From the NCBI GenBank assembly GCA_027620075.1, contig JAQCEY010000001.1:310001-374000 (forward strand): 64,000 bases of DNA, written 5' to 3'. Both the position numbers and the translations under genes were made by a program. Of this stretch, positions 9,580 to 18,800 are shown in pieces. The notes under the pieces are model-generated. The model saw nothing but the letters and a program-made list of their open reading frames with translations. It was not told the DNA's origin and ran no database searches. How positions within the stretch are numbered: position 1 is the first letter of the stretch; each line of letters starts with the position of its first letter. This DNA comes from Pseudomonadota bacterium. GTDB lineage: Bacteria > Pseudomonadota > Alphaproteobacteria > Rickettsiales > UBA6187.

Positions 9580-11154
9580 CTACTCCGCATACCCAAGTGC
9601 AGATAGCTGTGCCAACAAAGACTGCTTTTCCTCAGGCGACATATCCTTAGTCGCAGAGTTAACAGGAGGCAATGTTTCAGCACCTATCCGGATAGGATTC
9701 TCTTTTAAATACTCTTCGGTAAATACCGATGTCGGAACCTGTCCTTCAAAATCAGACGGAACAGGCAAGCCGACGCTATATAATAACGTAGCGGCAACAT
9801 CAACGATATTACGGTCTTCTATAACAACGCCTTTTTTAATACCCGGTCCATAAGCAATAAACACGCCCTCAGGGTGGTGCGTACCGATAGGTTGGCTAAG
9901 TTTTTGTACTACAGGCAACTCATCTCTTGTAGATACGAATCCATGGTCACGCAATGTAAGCAACAGGTCGGGAGCCTCGCCCATGGCAAGCCCCGGAAAA
10001 GCCTCTTCCCTAACGGTTATATCGGTAATAATACGCTCACCCGTATCTTTATCTACAAGCTGTTCTAAGTCATAGATAAGTTTTTCACGCACTTCTTTAT
10101 ATTCTTCAGGTTTCACTCCGGTCTCACCTGCCGTACGTGCTATACGTATATTTATACCGTTACTTGAAGAAGTTTTGCAGTAAGCTATACTTTTACTAAC
10201 ATCGACAGTTGAAAGGAAATCGCTCTTGGTCGGGTCCGGGTTATCTTTATATTTTAAGTAACCTTTTTCCTTTAAATATGAGTTAATTCTAACTGCTTCA
10301 TACTGAGTGGTAAAACCGTGGTCAGATGCCATAAACACCTGAGTATCCTCCCCCGCAGTCTCTATCAGGTCTTTTAGGTAGCCGTCAAGCAGTGAGAAAT
10401 ATTTTAATGAAATCTCACGCATTTCATCATAATAAGCATCAGGCTCGGCAGGCTCTAAGCCCGGAGCGATAAACCTCCATATCTGATGCTGTAATTTATC
10501 CGTACCGTCAAACATCACCGCCATAAGGTCGGTATTCTCATTTTGCAATACGTATTTGGCAACGTTAAACCACTGTTCTTCTCTCGGCAGGTGGTAGATT
10601 ACCCAATTCTTACGCTCTTCGTCAGTCAGGTGTTGCACTGATTTTTCTTCTCTTTCAAAATCCCATGCCAATTCTTTAGGGTCAAATCCCGGAAGATTTT
10701 CCTTCAAACTGGTATAAAAATCTTTAGGCTGAGTGTTTCTTCTCAAGTGCTTCCACGGAATAAATCCGGGAAGGATAACACCGTTAATATCTCTTGGAGG
10801 AGGTGCGGTAAAAGGAAGGTTAAGTGCCGCAACCCTTTTGCCCTGACGTGATGCTATAGACCATATCATTTCAACCTGACAGTCGGTAGCACTATATAAT
10901 TCGGTATATAATTCTCCGCCCACTTCCGTAGTTTTCAAAAAGTCGTATAGACCGTGGTTACCCGGACTTCTGCCCGTCATCAAAGACACCCACGCAGGAG
11001 GTGTTAGCGGATTAGGGGTAGAAAGCAACTTTCCTCTTGCACCTTGTTTAAATATTTGTGCCATAAATGGCATTACAGGATTATCACCGGACGTTAGTTC
11101 ATTTAATATTGTGAATGTTGAACCGTCCATTCCTAAAAATAGTGTTTTGGTCAT
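9580..11154 (-). CDS. Alkaline-phosphatase-superfamily phosphodiesterase/phosphotransferase
   Basis: This 524-aa protein belongs to the type I phosphodiesterase/nucleotide pyrophosphatase branch of the alkaline phosphatase superfamily. Metal-binding Asp10 lies in FLGMDGS. The nucleophile block TPPAWVSLMTGRSPGNHG aligns with the NPP pattern T-x-P-x4-L-x-T-G and makes Thr51 the likely nucleophile. FDGTDKLQHQIW gives a D-x3-K-x2-H metal site, SDHGF another, and GTHHPEGVF the last His ligand. There is no signal peptide, so it probably acts in the cytoplasm. Its ATG overlaps the stop of the ACP gene by four bases, implying coupling to the synthase. Possible roles are phosphodiester hydrolysis or head-group transfer on the carrier or lipid product. 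Confidence 0.85.
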   Translation of the reverse strand: MTKTLFLGMDGSTFTILNELTSGDNPVMPFMAQIFKQGARGKLLSTPNPLTPPAWVSLMTGRSPGNHGLYDFLKTTEVGGELYTELYSATDCQVEMIWSIASRQGKRVAALNLPFTAPPPRDINGVILPGFIPWKHLRRNTQPKDFYTSLKENLPGFDPKELAWDFEREEKSVQHLTDEERKNWVIYHLPREEQWFNVAKYVLQNENTDLMAVMFDGTDKLQHQIWRFIAPGLEPAEPDAYYDEMREISLKYFSLLDGYLKDLIETAGEDTQVFMASDHGFTTQYEAVRINSYLKEKGYLKYKDNPDPTKSDFLSTVDVSKSIAYCKTSSSNGINIRIARTAGETGVKPEEYKEVREKLIYDLEQLVDKDTGERIITDITVREEAFPGLAMGEAPDLLLTLRDHGFVSTRDELPVVQKLSQPIGTHHPEGVFIAYGPGIKKGVVIEDRNIVDVAATLLYSVGLPVPSDFEGQVPTSVFTEEYLKENPIRIGAETLPPVNSATKDMSPEEKQSLLAQLSALGYAE

Positions 11155-11459
11155 GCTACGTTACTCTCCTGTGTATTTTGTGTATTTGAATTTAATGTTT
11201 TCAAAACGAAAACAATTATCTGTCCTAAGCTTAGATCATCTACGAACTTATCGTCCTGAACCACAAGCTCCTGAAATTTGAACTCTACATGGTTATAATG
11301 CTCGGCTATTGCCGCAAATAGCTGCATAGTATCCGATGAATCGAAACCGATATCTTCCTTAATCTTTGTATTTTTACTTACCTCCACATCGTCCAGTCCC
11401 CAATCATCTACAAATTCCTCGACTAGTCCGATAACCACTTGTTCTACTGTTTTAGTCAC
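11151..11459 (-). CDS. Stand-alone acyl carrier protein
   Basis: This is a 102-aa acidic helical carrier protein. The phosphopantetheine attachment motif is DIGFDSSDTMQL, with Ser41 as the modified residue, in the usual position for a four-helix ACP. It starts at a GTG with a strong GGAGG seven bases upstream, 18 bp after the second synthase gene, and overlaps the next gene by four bases. It is unlike housekeeping AcpP (fewer Glu, DSSD instead of DSLD). It probably serves the cluster as a free carrier for loading, transfer or off-loading, since the 1444-aa synthase has no ACP of its own. Confidence 0.88.
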   Translation of the reverse strand: MTKTVEQVVIGLVEEFVDDWGLDDVEVSKNTKIKEDIGFDSSDTMQLFAAIAEHYNHVEFKFQELVVQDDKFVDDLSLGQIIVFVLKTLNSNTQNTQESNVA

Positions 11460-11477
11460 AATCGACCTCCTTACTTA

Positions 11478-14400
11478 TTATCCTATATGTTGTTGTAATT
11501 CATAATCTTCTTCGCATTCATCAACTGAAACGAAACACTCATCATTACCTGCCTGAATCGTCAATTGCGGTGCATCGATAATGAAATATTCATCGTCTTG
11601 ACACCACCAACCGTCAACATAATATTGACCGTTTGTATCGGCATACACTTCTATATCGCTTGGATATAACAATTCACCGGTTTGCTGATATATATGATAG
11701 CGTACGGCTTCTTTTACACACGCCCTTTGAAATATCCAAGAGCGTTTTGTAGCAATATCTACATTCAAACCGTTCCACTGCTCACGCTCCTGAATGTTCA
11801 ATATGCAATATGCATATGCACGCAATAATACTCCGCTTGACTGGGTACAAAAACTATTCGGCAGATATTCCAAATGCCAGTTTATACTTGCGTCATCTGA
11901 CTCAACAGGATTGCCAAGCCACCCCTCAAGAGGACTTGTACGGCATGTATAGAAGTTATAAGGCACATCAAAGAATATATTTTGCAAGCCTTTTACCCTT
12001 ATGACAGGGTTGCCGCTTGCGTCATTACATTCAATATCCCAAATACCGTCCGCACCCGTTGCGTCCGACTCTTTTCTTATAGCCCCGTTTCTAAGTCCCT
12101 CAATATCCTGCGGACACTGTGAATAAAACTCCATACGTTCGACTTTTGAAGGGAAATTATTAAAATCCGGCCCTACTTTATTTGCTACCCAAAATGCCGT
12201 TAGCTGGTTTAGTGAATCCATCAAAGCAGGATTCAATACCATCTTAGGGGTTTCTCCGTCCCTGAAAAATCCATTCAGGCTTGCAGTGGAAAGCTCCGCC
12301 TCGATTGCGTTATCATTCCACTTGTCAACATAACGTATAGTCTGGAATATAGAACCGTGGAACATTCCGCAACCATACATCTCATATTCACCCGACCATC
12401 TGTACGGCTCTTGTTTTGCTTCAAAATCAGGCAATGCCTCACATATATAATCGGCAGTTTCACCAAAGTAATAATTAGCATTCATTACCTTGCTGCCGTT
12501 ATTATAAAGCTCTGCAAAATATCCGTTTTCTTTTCCTTGCAGCTTATTAACCCTTATCTCAAGATTAACTTCACCGCTATCTAAAGCTATCCAGTTGAAT
12601 GTACGTATGTCTTCGATAACCCTTAAATCGATACTACCCGCCAAAGCCGAGCAGCCCTGAGCCATAATCTCCAAAGATACCATCAAAGGCACACAAGGAA
12701 GTCCGAAAAGGTTAGGATCAACATCAGATACCGCACCTGATAAAGTGTGGTCTTGCAAAAACTTATCTTCAAAAGCTGATAGATAACATGAACCTATAAA
12801 TTTATCTGCCGTAAGCTCTTTAATCTCGCTTATAAAAGGTCTGTGTTCGGCGTAAATATCTTCACCCGAAGCAATCGGGGCTTGTTGCAAAATTTGATTT
12901 ACAGGAGTAATTTTTTGGAAAAATTCTCTTAGCTCGTCAGTAGCTTTCAAGCGTGGCAGATTACTATCTAGGAATATACCTTTTAGCTTTTCTTTTTCCA
13001 ACTTACTAAAGTCTAATAGCTGAACTTCCCTGTCGGCAAAAAGCTTTTCTACGTTGAATTTATCATTAACAAATAACAAGGCTGCCAAATTCAGGAATTG
13101 GAACAATCCGGGTTTGCTCTCAATATTACTTGAGGAAATCACACATTCCTTATCCGTCTTATTTTTCCTTAAAATCTGCTCCGCAAATGCGGCAAGTTTG
13201 CTAGACGGACCAACCTCAATAAAGTAACGCACTCCGTCTTCATACATTTTTTCAACAGTATCGACAAAACGCACTTTCTTTATCCATTGAGCCGCCGCAA
13301 GGCTTTGTGCCTCCTTAGGGTCTTTAGGGAACAAATCGGCAGATGCACATGAATATAGAGGAATTTCAGGGCAAACCAGATTGTTATCCTCATAATATTT
13401 ATGGAAAGAATCTTTCATCGGAGCAAATGCTTCGGTATGATACCCCCTATCAAACGGAAGCTTTTCACATATAGCACCTTCTTTTATCAGAACTTTTGCA
13501 AGCTCGTCTATATCTTCTACACTACCATATACTATAGTTTGCGTAGGGCAGTTTTCCATTGCAATTACAACCTTAGTTCCCTCAAGATGCTTTTGGATTT
13601 TCTCCTGACTGATAAGAGCAATTGCCATCAGAACACCACGCTCAATTCCGCCTTCTTCTTCAATTATGCGGTAAAACCTGTTTACCTCCCTTACCAGCTC
13701 GGCAAGTTCTTTTCTGTTCCTCCAAGGTATAGCCCTAGATGCTACCAACGCTCCTGATTCACCGCTGCTATGCCCTACCATAACATCAGGCTCTACATCA
13801 AAATGCCTGATAAGGTCGAACATCGCCTGACCACCGACAAAAACAGCTTCCGAACCGATATCCATATCATGGATACGCTTTTCTACATATGCTTTACGCT
13901 GTTCCGTCAGCTCACTTTGTACAGGGAACACTATATCGGTACGCCTTGAGCCGGGTGTTTCATCATATAAACCGTGCCAAAAACCAAACCACTTCCTTAC
14001 AGGTTCAAAATGCATCGCCAAATCCGACAACATATTAATATATTGCGAACCTTCACCGGGGAACATGAAACCAACCTTACCCTCTACAGGTCGGTTGCTA
14101 TACACAACACCATTTTTACCCGCAAAAGGAGCGTCACCCTTATCAAGCTTTTTCTTTGCGTTATCAATTTTTTTGCTAAGCTCGCCCAAGTCACCCGCCA
14201 TAATAGCAAGGCGGCAACTACCCTTATTATTTAAAGCCTTATCAAGAACTGTAAATGCAACATCTTCAATTAAAACATCATCTCTTTTAGATATAAAATT
14301 CTGCACTTCCTCAAGCTGTGTTTGTATCTGCGAGGCATTTTTCCCCTTAAATACAAATAACTCGAATTCCCAAGCTGAACACTTCTTCGGTCGGTTTGAG

Positions 14401-15812
14401 TTAGCAGGAGCTTCCTCCAAAATCGCATGAGCATTAACACCGCCAAAACCAAATGAGTTAATGGCAGCACGGCAAGGCTCATCATCTTTGCTTATCCAAG
14501 GCTTCGCCTCCGTGTTAACATATAAAGCGGTATCACTAATACCAAGCTCAGGATTAACTTCATTACACAAAGTAGGCGGCAATATCTTATGATAAAGTGC
14601 AAGGCTAGTTTTTATGAAACTTGCCGCACCCGCCGCAGGGATACAGTGGCTAATCATTGATTTTACAGAACCGACTGCAATATTTCCCTGTTCACCCAAA
14701 CGCTCACCGAAAATCTGCTTTAACGAACTTATCTCGGTTTTATCACCCAGTGCTATTCCCGTCCCATGTGCCTCAATCAGCCCTATAGTACTTGGGTCTA
14801 TACCGCTATCTTCATAAGCACGGCTCATGGCAAGAGCCTCACCTTCGGCGCTTGGTGCAAGCAGACCATGCCCCCTGCCGTCACTTGACTGCCCTACCCC
14901 ATGCACAACAGAATATATGCGGTCGCCATCTTCTAATGCATCAGATAATCTTTTCAAAACAATAACACCGGCTCCCTCACCAAGCAACGTACCGTCACTA
15001 TCTTTTGAAAACGGGGTTAACATGCCTTTTTTGCTTAACGCATCAAGTAGGGTAAAAATAATATCAACCTCAGCAGGCAATGCGGCATTAATCCCCCCTG
15101 CCAGCATCATACGACTTCTTCCGCTTCTAAGCTCCTCAATCGCAGCTCCTATAGATAAAAGCGAAGATGCACAAGCGGCATCTAAAATATAGTTAGGGCC
15201 TGTAAAATTAAGCCTGTTTGCAATACGCCCCGTCATGGCGTTGGGAACCATAGCAGGACATGTATCGGCATTAAATCTCGGTAACTGAGCCGATAATAAT
15301 TTATATAACTGCTTGCTTTGTTCATCTGTCATTGACGGTAGAACAAGCTTTAATATTTCAATTGTCTGGTCTACGGCTACATAATGCTGTGCCCCGTTTA
15401 CCTGACCACGGTGTAAGTATGTACTATGCCCCAATATGATTCCCGTATCACGGTGGTTATAATCGGGGTGTAAATATTGCTCTCCTGCATCTTCCAAAGC
15501 CCTTTTAGCAACCTGTAAGGCTATGAACTGGTCAGGTTCGCCACCATCTACCGCCGTGGGCATAACTCCGAACTCGGCAGGGTTGAACCTATACAAATCT
15601 TTTAAATATCCACCCTTAGAAGTTGATATATAACCGTTATCAAGATAGTGGTCGGCATGCCATATATCAAGCGGCTCACCAACGGCGTTTACTTTATTTA
15701 AGATATTTTGCCAATAGACTTTCATATTTGGAGCTTTGGGGAAAATACACTCCATACCGATTACTGCTATCAGCTCTTTTGACTCTTTAATTTTATTTGA
15801 ATTTTTATTCAT
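11478..15812 (-). CDS. Multidomain PUFA/polyketide-type synthase (KS-AT-DH, PPTase-like tail)
   Basis: This is a 1444-aa iterative-type synthase. The ketosynthase occupies about 12-440, with active-site Cys214 in LDAACASSLL, EAHGTG and the second His in KSMISHC. The acyltransferase occupies about 581-900, with FMFPGEGSQY at its start, nucleophile Ser682 in VGHSSGESG and a YHTEAF His. The hot-dog dehydratase occupies about 985-1290, with LQDHTLSG and PALMDSLNQ giving the His/Asp pair. The last 120 residues contain RSWIFQRACVKEAVRYH, resembling the W-x2-K-E-A motif of Sfp-type phosphopantetheinyl transferases. It has no ACP. It lies 87 bp after the larger synthase gene and 18 bp before the free ACP. 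KS-AT organisation recalls PfaA/PfaB and heterocyst-glycolipid synthases; exact product class is unknown. Confidence 0.9.
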   Translation of the reverse strand: MNKNSNKIKESKELIAVIGMECIFPKAPNMKVYWQNILNKVNAVGEPLDIWHADHYLDNGYISTSKGGYLKDLYRFNPAEFGVMPTAVDGGEPDQFIALQVAKRALEDAGEQYLHPDYNHRDTGIILGHSTYLHRGQVNGAQHYVAVDQTIEILKLVLPSMTDEQSKQLYKLLSAQLPRFNADTCPAMVPNAMTGRIANRLNFTGPNYILDAACASSLLSIGAAIEELRSGRSRMMLAGGINAALPAEVDIIFTLLDALSKKGMLTPFSKDSDGTLLGEGAGVIVLKRLSDALEDGDRIYSVVHGVGQSSDGRGHGLLAPSAEGEALAMSRAYEDSGIDPSTIGLIEAHGTGIALGDKTEISSLKQIFGERLGEQGNIAVGSVKSMISHCIPAAGAASFIKTSLALYHKILPPTLCNEVNPELGISDTALYVNTEAKPWISKDDEPCRAAINSFGFGGVNAHAILEEAPANSNRPKKCSAWEFELFVFKGKNASQIQTQLEEVQNFISKRDDVLIEDVAFTVLDKALNNKGSCRLAIMAGDLGELSKKIDNAKKKLDKGDAPFAGKNGVVYSNRPVEGKVGFMFPGEGSQYINMLSDLAMHFEPVRKWFGFWHGLYDETPGSRRTDIVFPVQSELTEQRKAYVEKRIHDMDIGSEAVFVGGQAMFDLIRHFDVEPDVMVGHSSGESGALVASRAIPWRNRKELAELVREVNRFYRIIEEEGGIERGVLMAIALISQEKIQKHLEGTKVVIAMENCPTQTIVYGSVEDIDELAKVLIKEGAICEKLPFDRGYHTEAFAPMKDSFHKYYEDNNLVCPEIPLYSCASADLFPKDPKEAQSLAAAQWIKKVRFVDTVEKMYEDGVRYFIEVGPSSKLAAFAEQILRKNKTDKECVISSSNIESKPGLFQFLNLAALLFVNDKFNVEKLFADREVQLLDFSKLEKEKLKGIFLDSNLPRLKATDELREFFQKITPVNQILQQAPIASGEDIYAEHRPFISEIKELTADKFIGSCYLSAFEDKFLQDHTLSGAVSDVDPNLFGLPCVPLMVSLEIMAQGCSALAGSIDLRVIEDIRTFNWIALDSGEVNLEIRVNKLQGKENGYFAELYNNGSKVMNANYYFGETADYICEALPDFEAKQEPYRWSGEYEMYGCGMFHGSIFQTIRYVDKWNDNAIEAELSTASLNGFFRDGETPKMVLNPALMDSLNQLTAFWVANKVGPDFNNFPSKVERMEFYSQCPQDIEGLRNGAIRKESDATGADGIWDIECNDASGNPVIRVKGLQNIFFDVPYNFYTCRTSPLEGWLGNPVESDDASINWHLEYLPNSFCTQSSGVLLRAYAYCILNIQEREQWNGLNVDIATKRSWIFQRACVKEAVRYHIYQQTGELLYPSDIEVYADTNGQYYVDGWWCQDDEYFIIDAPQLTIQAGNDECFVSVDECEEDYELQQHIG

Positions 15813-15899
15813 ATATTTTTATATCCTGAATTACTCTCTCAATTCCCTTTATCTCTTGTCATCACCGAATTGTTCAGGGATAACATTTTATTTAAAAAA

Positions 15900-18800
15900 T
15901 CAAGCCACCAACTTATCCTTCTTCACGCCTACTTTATGGTTTTTGCTAACTACATGCTGCATCGACTCTATATTGAGCAATAACCTGCCTTCCGAATCGG
16001 TAAAATACACATCTACCGTAATCGATTCAGAGTTTTCATTTGTTACTACATAATTCATGGTTACTTTTTCAGGCAATGAATCTGCATAACGAATAATCCG
16101 CCCGAACTTCATCGGTAGAGCAAATAAACCACGGCGAACCGCCATCCACAATACGCTCATATGTGCAGCCGCATCAATTACGGCAGGGTCGAATAACCAC
16201 CCTTTATCCGTAGAGTTACCAAGCAATTTGCTTTGAGATGTAGTACGCACAACGCATTTTGCCCCCTGTTCGGAAAACTCATCAATGGATTCTATAACCT
16301 GAAATGTCTTTCCGTGGAACAGCCAGTCTTTATAAGCCTCATCGGTAGAAAAAGACTTGCTGTCACGCCAGATTATTTCAGGCGATTCTTCAACCGACTC
16401 CGATAATACGGGCGACAAAACTATAGTAGCTCCATAATGCGGCAAAGACTTGCCTTCGCCTGCTACAATTTTAGCATTCACAATAGAATGACCGTCCATA
16501 CCGTGAGATTTCATAGTCATTTTCACGATTAGCGGATAATCTTCTTTATTTACGAATACGCCCTTGAACAACTGTGCATCTTTTATTTCAGATATCTGCC
16601 AGCCTTCTCCATATGCTTTTTTTACAGCCTCAGCCATTATTTCCATAGCCACCGCCATAGGTAAAACTGGGTCTTCATCGATTATATGATCTTGCAAATA
16701 TGGCTGATTTTTGTTTAAGATAATTTCGATAGAGCTGTCATCTTGTGATATCTCGTTTACTTCCGCTTTGCCTAATATATCGGCATTATTATCTGCTAAC
16801 TGAAACTTTCCTATACGTGCCTCGGACTCCTCCCATGGAGCTTCACCGCAAATGATTTCAGGCTCATCGCTTGCCTTAGAATTAGCCACCTGATAGCGAA
16901 ATAATATACGCCCAAGCTCAGCAGTCACAAGATATACACCGAACTTACGGAACTTTGCTTCTGTCGCCTCAGTTACCATACCGGCACCGAATTTGGTCTT
17001 ACCCCAAGGTCCCCAGCATAACGCACTGACCTTAACTTTATTGTTCCAGTTTTTTTGCAACTGGCTGCAAATACGGTTCATAAGCTCATTAGCCGTTGCG
17101 TAATTACTTTGCCCACTATTTCCATAACGCCCCGCAACCGAGCTAAACACTGTAAAAAACTTCAACTTTGACTCATCAACGAATTTTTGCAAAAGCAACA
17201 TACCGATAACTTTAGTATTCACTACACGTGACCAGCTATCGGATTCAATATCGGCAAGGAATTTATCTTCAATAATTCCTGCACCGTGGACTATGCCGTC
17301 TATTTTGCCGTATTTCTTATAAAGCGATTCAAACATTTGCTGCATAGCCTGCTCATCGGTAACATCTACCGCATAATACTCAACTTCGGCTCCGCTGTTT
17401 TTAAAGTCTTCAATATTGTCTATAATTTCCCTTGCAGCTAATACCGAACTTGCTTTTTTGCGTGCCTCACCTAGCCCCAACGACTCGTTTTTCACAAAAT
17501 GTCTGGCAAGAGACTTCTCATCGGTAAGTGCTGCAACCTGTGCATCATCACGCATTATTTTATCATTACTCGGCAACGGGCTACGCCCTGTCAATATAAG
17601 AGTATTTCCGCTTTTTGCCACCTCACGCAATACCTCGGCAGTCACTCCCCTTGCACCACCTGTTGCAAGAACAACCAAACCCGTATCGCTGATTTCATCT
17701 GCCAAATCGTCCATCGGGGTATAAACCGTCCTGAAAATAGTCCTTACACCTTTTGGATAACCGACCTCAAGGCGACCGCCGCAAAGTTCAAGCTCGGCAA
17801 ATATATTATCGGCTATGGCTTTAGCTTTTTGGCTAGAATCAACGTCAACTATCCTACCCCTGATATTCTCACGCTCTTTGCATAAAGACTTAATCATTCC
17901 GACAGCTCCGCCTTGCAAGCTCAAACCTTTCTCGCAAGTTTTCTCACGCCCGAACAATCCGCCCAAAGAACTGACCGATAATATATGTGCGTCATTTTTA
18001 ATTTTTGAGTTAAACTGCTTAACCAATAAGAACAGCGTTTTTTCATTAGCAAATATCTGTTCTTGCCACTGCTCTTTTGAAGAATCAGACTGCAATGTCT
18101 TAGAACCTATCGGCAATAAATGTACTATTCCTGCAACCGCATCAATATCAGCATCGTTTTCCGCACACCAGTTCCAAAGCTCCCCCTCATCTTTAAGGGC
18201 GATACTCGGAACAATAACAGCCTTAGAGCCTTGCCCCTCTATCAGTTTTGCAAGCTCTTTAGAAACTTTCAGGCTGTCTTGCGTAATTAAAAAAGTACCC
18301 GCAGTCAGACCTCTTGCAGCATTTGCAGGGATAGCCTCCCTTTGTGCAGAGACCTTAGCACGGGATTTGTCAAGCCGAGGCGAGTAGCTAGAAACATCAG
18401 AAGTTTCAGCTATATTCTCGCTCACCTCGGCAAACTTAAAATTTACGGCAGAAGCTCCTCCTGCTTTTTGCAAGATATCTAGCATATTTTGCAATGTAGT
18501 AGCCGTGTTCAGCTTGGTTCTGCCTTCTTCACCAAGACCGTTCTTATAAGCATCAGGTAAAGCGTCCAAAACTCCGCCAACGATATCAACACGCTTAATC
18601 GAATCAACACCAAGGTCTGCCTCTAAGTTCTGGTTGAACTCTATCATATCGGCTTCATAACCTGTTTTTTCAGTTACTATATTAAGCATGATATCACTGA
18701 TAGCATTTGCATCTAAAGCAGCACCTTTGGAAGCTGAAACATTAACCGCTTTGGGGCTGTTATTATTAGCCGCCGCAGAAGTTAGAACTTCCAACATAAC

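Noticed and set aside
13974-15192. Several plus-strand open frames of 86-121 codons inside the 1444-aa synthase gene
   Set aside because: They are shadows of a gene with clear KS and AT motifs on the minus strand and have no domain character of their own.
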